This document shows, one piece after another, positions 6,588-8,470 of a stretch of DNA of 8,470 bases. Position numbers and translations under genes: made by a program. The stretch's first letter is position 1, and the number at the start of each line of letters is the position of its first letter. The notes beneath the pieces are model-generated. The model did not search any database and was not told the origin of the DNA. It worked only from the letters and a program-made list of their open reading frames with translations. Origin of the DNA: DASZYF01 sp035545535 (lineage in GTDB: Bacteria > Actinomycetota > Actinomycetes > Mycobacteriales > CAJCIY01); NCBI GenBank assembly GCA_035545535.1, contig DASZYF010000134.1, positions 1-8,470 on the forward strand, given 5' to 3'.

Positions 6588-8036
6588 ATGCGACGCGCGA
6601 CGCTCTGGTGGGCGACTGCCTCGATGGCGGTCGCCGCCCTCGTCGGCGTCGGGCTCACCCACGGCGGCGAGGTGCCGCAACGCCGCGACGACGTCGTGCC
6701 CGCCGACGAGCTGGCCGTGCAGCGCGGCATCGCGCCCGGCCTGCCGGCCGGTCTTGCGAAGATCAAGCACGTCGTCGTCGTCATGCAGGAGAACCGCAGC
6801 TTCGACTCCTACTTCGGCACCTACCCCGGCGCCGACGGCATCCCCGCGGGCGTGTGCCTGCCGCAGCTGAAGCCCGAGCAGCCCTGCCTGCGCCCGTTCC
6901 ACGACGCGTCGGTCGTCGACAAGGGCGGCCCGCACGGCCACCCGGACGCCGTGCGCGACGTCGACGGCGGCAAGATGGACGGCTTCGTGCGGCAGGCCGA
7001 GCAGCCGCAGGTGTCGTGCACCAACCCCGACGACCCCAACTGCGTGCCGTCCGGCAGCCCCGACGTCATGGGCTACAAGGACGCGCGCGACATCCCGAAC
7101 TACTGGCAGTACGCGAAGAGCTTCGTGCTGCAGGACCGCCTGTTCGAACCGATCTCCTCGTGGTCGCTGCCCGCGCACCTGTTCACGGTGTCCGAGTGGT
7201 CCGCCGACTGCGCCACGACGGCGCCGCAGAGCTGCGACAACGCCCCGCAGACGCCGGGGCTCACCGGGTTCTCGACAGGTCGTCATCCGATCTATGCCTG
7301 GACCGACATGACGTACCTGCTGCACAAGGCGGGCGTCAGCTGGGGCTACTACGTCGCGCCCGGCTACCAGCCGGACTGCTCGGACGACGGCATGACGTGC
7401 GCGCCGGTCAGCCAGGACGCGCAGACGCCGAGCATCTGGAACCCGCTGCCGTTCTTCACCACGGTCCGGGAGGACGGCCAGCTCGGCAACATCAAGCCGA
7501 TCAACAGCTTCTACCAGCAGGCGAAGAAGGGCACGCTGCCGTCGGTGTCGTGGGTGGTGCCGTCGCAGCAGGACAGCGAGCACCCGCCGGCGACGTCGCC
7601 CGACGGCCAGGCCTACGTCACGAACCTCGTGAACATGCTGATGCGCGGGCCCGAGTGGAGCTCGACCGCGATCTTCCTGACGTGGGACGACTGGGGCGGC
7701 TTCTACGACCACGTGAAGCCGCCGCAGCTCGACGAGAACGGCCTCGGCCTGCGCGTGCCGGGCATCGTTATCAGCCCCTACGCGCGCAAGGGCTTCATCG
7801 ACCACCAGCTGCTGTCGTTCGACTCCTACGACCGCTTCATCGAGGACCGCTTCCTCCAGGGGGCGCGGCTCGACCCGCGCACCGACGGCCGGCCTGACCC
7901 GCGCCCGACCGTGCGCGACGCGCTGCCCGTGCTCGGCTCCCTGGTGAAGGACTTCGACTTCAAGCAGAAGCCGCGCAAGCCGGTGCTGCTGCCCACCCGC
8001 CCGCGGCCCGGCAAGGCGTCACGACCGCCCGGCTGA
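6588..8036 (+). CDS. Exported phosphoesterase of the phospholipase C/acid phosphatase family (PF04185-type)
   Basis: A 482-residue enzyme expected to cleave phosphate esters such as phospholipid head groups or phosphomonoesters outside the cytoplasm. The N-terminus (MRRATLWW, then a hydrophobic run to about residue 24) looks like a signal peptide or uncleaved anchor; the Arg pair makes Tat export conceivable but the motif is incomplete. The family hallmark HVVVVMQENRSFDSYFG (61-77) supplies metal ligands Glu68-Asn69. The likely nucleophile is Ser193 in SWSLPAH, aligned from memory with Ser175 of Francisella AcpA. The second metal pair, Asp367-Asp368, lies in WDDWGGFYDHV, followed by VPGIVISPYARKG and the C-terminal LDPRTDGRPDPRPT block. 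Eight cysteines in the first half suit disulfides in an exported protein. Length is normal for the family. The start may be the GTG at 6585 or the ATG at 6588; a start at 6393 would run through the preceding hydrolase gene. Substrate unknown. Confidence 0.92.
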   Translation: MRRATLWWATASMAVAALVGVGLTHGGEVPQRRDDVVPADELAVQRGIAPGLPAGLAKIKHVVVVMQENRSFDSYFGTYPGADGIPAGVCLPQLKPEQPCLRPFHDASVVDKGGPHGHPDAVRDVDGGKMDGFVRQAEQPQVSCTNPDDPNCVPSGSPDVMGYKDARDIPNYWQYAKSFVLQDRLFEPISSWSLPAHLFTVSEWSADCATTAPQSCDNAPQTPGLTGFSTGRHPIYAWTDMTYLLHKAGVSWGYYVAPGYQPDCSDDGMTCAPVSQDAQTPSIWNPLPFFTTVREDGQLGNIKPINSFYQQAKKGTLPSVSWVVPSQQDSEHPPATSPDGQAYVTNLVNMLMRGPEWSSTAIFLTWDDWGGFYDHVKPPQLDENGLGLRVPGIVISPYARKGFIDHQLLSFDSYDRFIEDRFLQGARLDPRTDGRPDPRPTVRDALPVLGSLVKDFDFKQKPRKPVLLPTRPRPGKASRPPG

Positions 8037-8046
8037 CGCGGCTCTC

Positions 8047-8052
8047 TACGAT
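8047..8052 (+). promoter_or_regulatory. Possible -10 box for leaderless transcription of the thioesterase gene
   Basis: TACGAT fits the TANNNT consensus and ends 7 nt before the GTG at 8060, the distance at which transcription would start on the start codon itself. No purine-rich ribosome site precedes the GTG, which agrees with a leaderless mRNA. No good -35 box is seen. Confidence 0.4.
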
Positions 8053-8059
8053 CCACACC

Positions 8060-8470
8060 GTGCCTCGCTGGCCTGCTGAGCGGCTCGACCGCGCCTACTA
8101 CCTGCCCGGTGTCGAGCTGCCGATCTTCTACGGAGACCTCGACCCGAACAACCACGTCAACAACGTCGCCGTGGGGCGCTTCTTCGAGCAGAGCCGTGTC
8201 GAGGTGCACCGCCACCACGACATCGGCCGCACGATGCGCGCGCACGGCGTCAACGCTTTCGTGGTGCAGGTGAACATGAGCTACCTGCACCAGATCTGGT
8301 GGGGTCAGCCTCTCTACGTCGCCACCCGCATCGGCAGCGTGGGCCGCTCGTCGTTCGTGGAGCTCCAGGCCGCGTGGCAGGGCGACACGTGCGTAGCGCT
8401 CTGCGAGACCACGGCCGCGACGGTCTCCGACGACGTCTCGGCTCCGCTGCCCGATGCGCTGCGCGACATC
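8060..8470 (+). CDS. Acyl-CoA thioesterase, 4HBT/YbgC-like hotdog fold (3' end cut by window)
   Basis: The first 137 residues of a cytosolic enzyme expected to hydrolyse acyl-CoA thioesters to free acid and CoA. The segment FYGDLDPNNHVNN (23-35) is the family's active-site strand and turn; Asp28 matches the catalytic Asp of 4-hydroxybenzoyl-CoA thioesterase (Asp17 in the Pseudomonas enzyme), and HVNN is typical of the acyl-CoA group. FFEQSRVEVHR follows as the central hotdog helix. Later strands are visible in VVQVNMSYLHQIWWGQPLYV and in the SSFVELQAAW stretch. The usual full length is about 130-170 residues, so little is missing. The GTG lies 23 nt after the phosphoesterase stop with no clear ribosome site; a possible leaderless promoter precedes it. 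Acyl substrate unknown. Confidence 0.85.
   Translation, partial: MPRWPAERLDRAYYLPGVELPIFYGDLDPNNHVNNVAVGRFFEQSRVEVHRHHDIGRTMRAHGVNAFVVQVNMSYLHQIWWGQPLYVATRIGSVGRSSFVELQAAWQGDTCVALCETTAATVSDDVSAPLPDALRDI

Noticed and set aside
6504..7805. Antisense open frame of 433 codons opposite the phosphoesterase gene
   Set aside because: Arg/Val/His-rich shadow with no recognisable motif; the + strand carries the full set of phosphoesterase motifs.
1..8470. CRISPR arrays, tRNA or rRNA genes, insertion sequences, phage or defence genes
   Set aside because: No spaced direct repeats, no cloverleaf with CCA-type acceptor pattern, no transposase or integrase motifs were seen; base composition looks even across the window.

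Overview
The window is very GC-rich, almost every third codon position is G or C, and GTG and TTG starts are common. All genes lie on the + strand and are tightly packed. This, together with the types of protein seen (a fused LivH-LivM permease, a lipoprotein-style ABC binding protein with a low-complexity linker, an SGNH hydrolase of the 'GSS' type and a PF04185-type phosphoesterase), suggests a high-GC actinobacterium, possibly of the Acidimicrobiia or a related deep lineage. The class is an inference from protein style; no marker gene is present.

Layout. Positions 1-1241 hold the 3' part of a branched-chain amino-acid-type ABC substrate-binding protein; its N-terminus lies outside the window. 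It is followed after 4 nt by a single-chain permease that joins LivH and LivM (1246-3123), then by a LivF-type ATPase with a TTG start (3110-3844). With no gap, a secreted and C-terminally membrane-anchored surface protein (3841-5205, GTGA overlap) and a small two-helix membrane protein (5202-5645, ATGA overlap) follow. The last two are not usual Liv transporter parts, yet their coupled starts put them in the same translational unit. The end of this block carries a perfect 12-bp inverted repeat and a second hairpin (5618-5670).

The downstream half holds a cytosolic SGNH/GDSL-type hydrolase (5704-6507), an exported phosphoesterase of the phospholipase C/acid phosphatase family (6588-8036), and the 5' part of a hotdog-fold acyl-CoA thioesterase (8060 to the window end). 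A 15-bp palindrome lies just upstream of the phosphoesterase, and a possible leaderless promoter lies before the thioesterase.

How they may work together. The first five genes look like one uptake unit for an amino acid or another small organic solute, with an attached surface/membrane pair of unknown role. The last three genes are all ester or thioester hydrolases, so a link to lipid or phospholipid breakdown is possible but is only inferred from proximity. No LivG ATPase is in the window. I saw no tRNA, rRNA, CRISPR array, insertion sequence or attachment site. No stretch above 300 bases lacks a gene; the longest gap is the 80 nt before the phosphoesterase.
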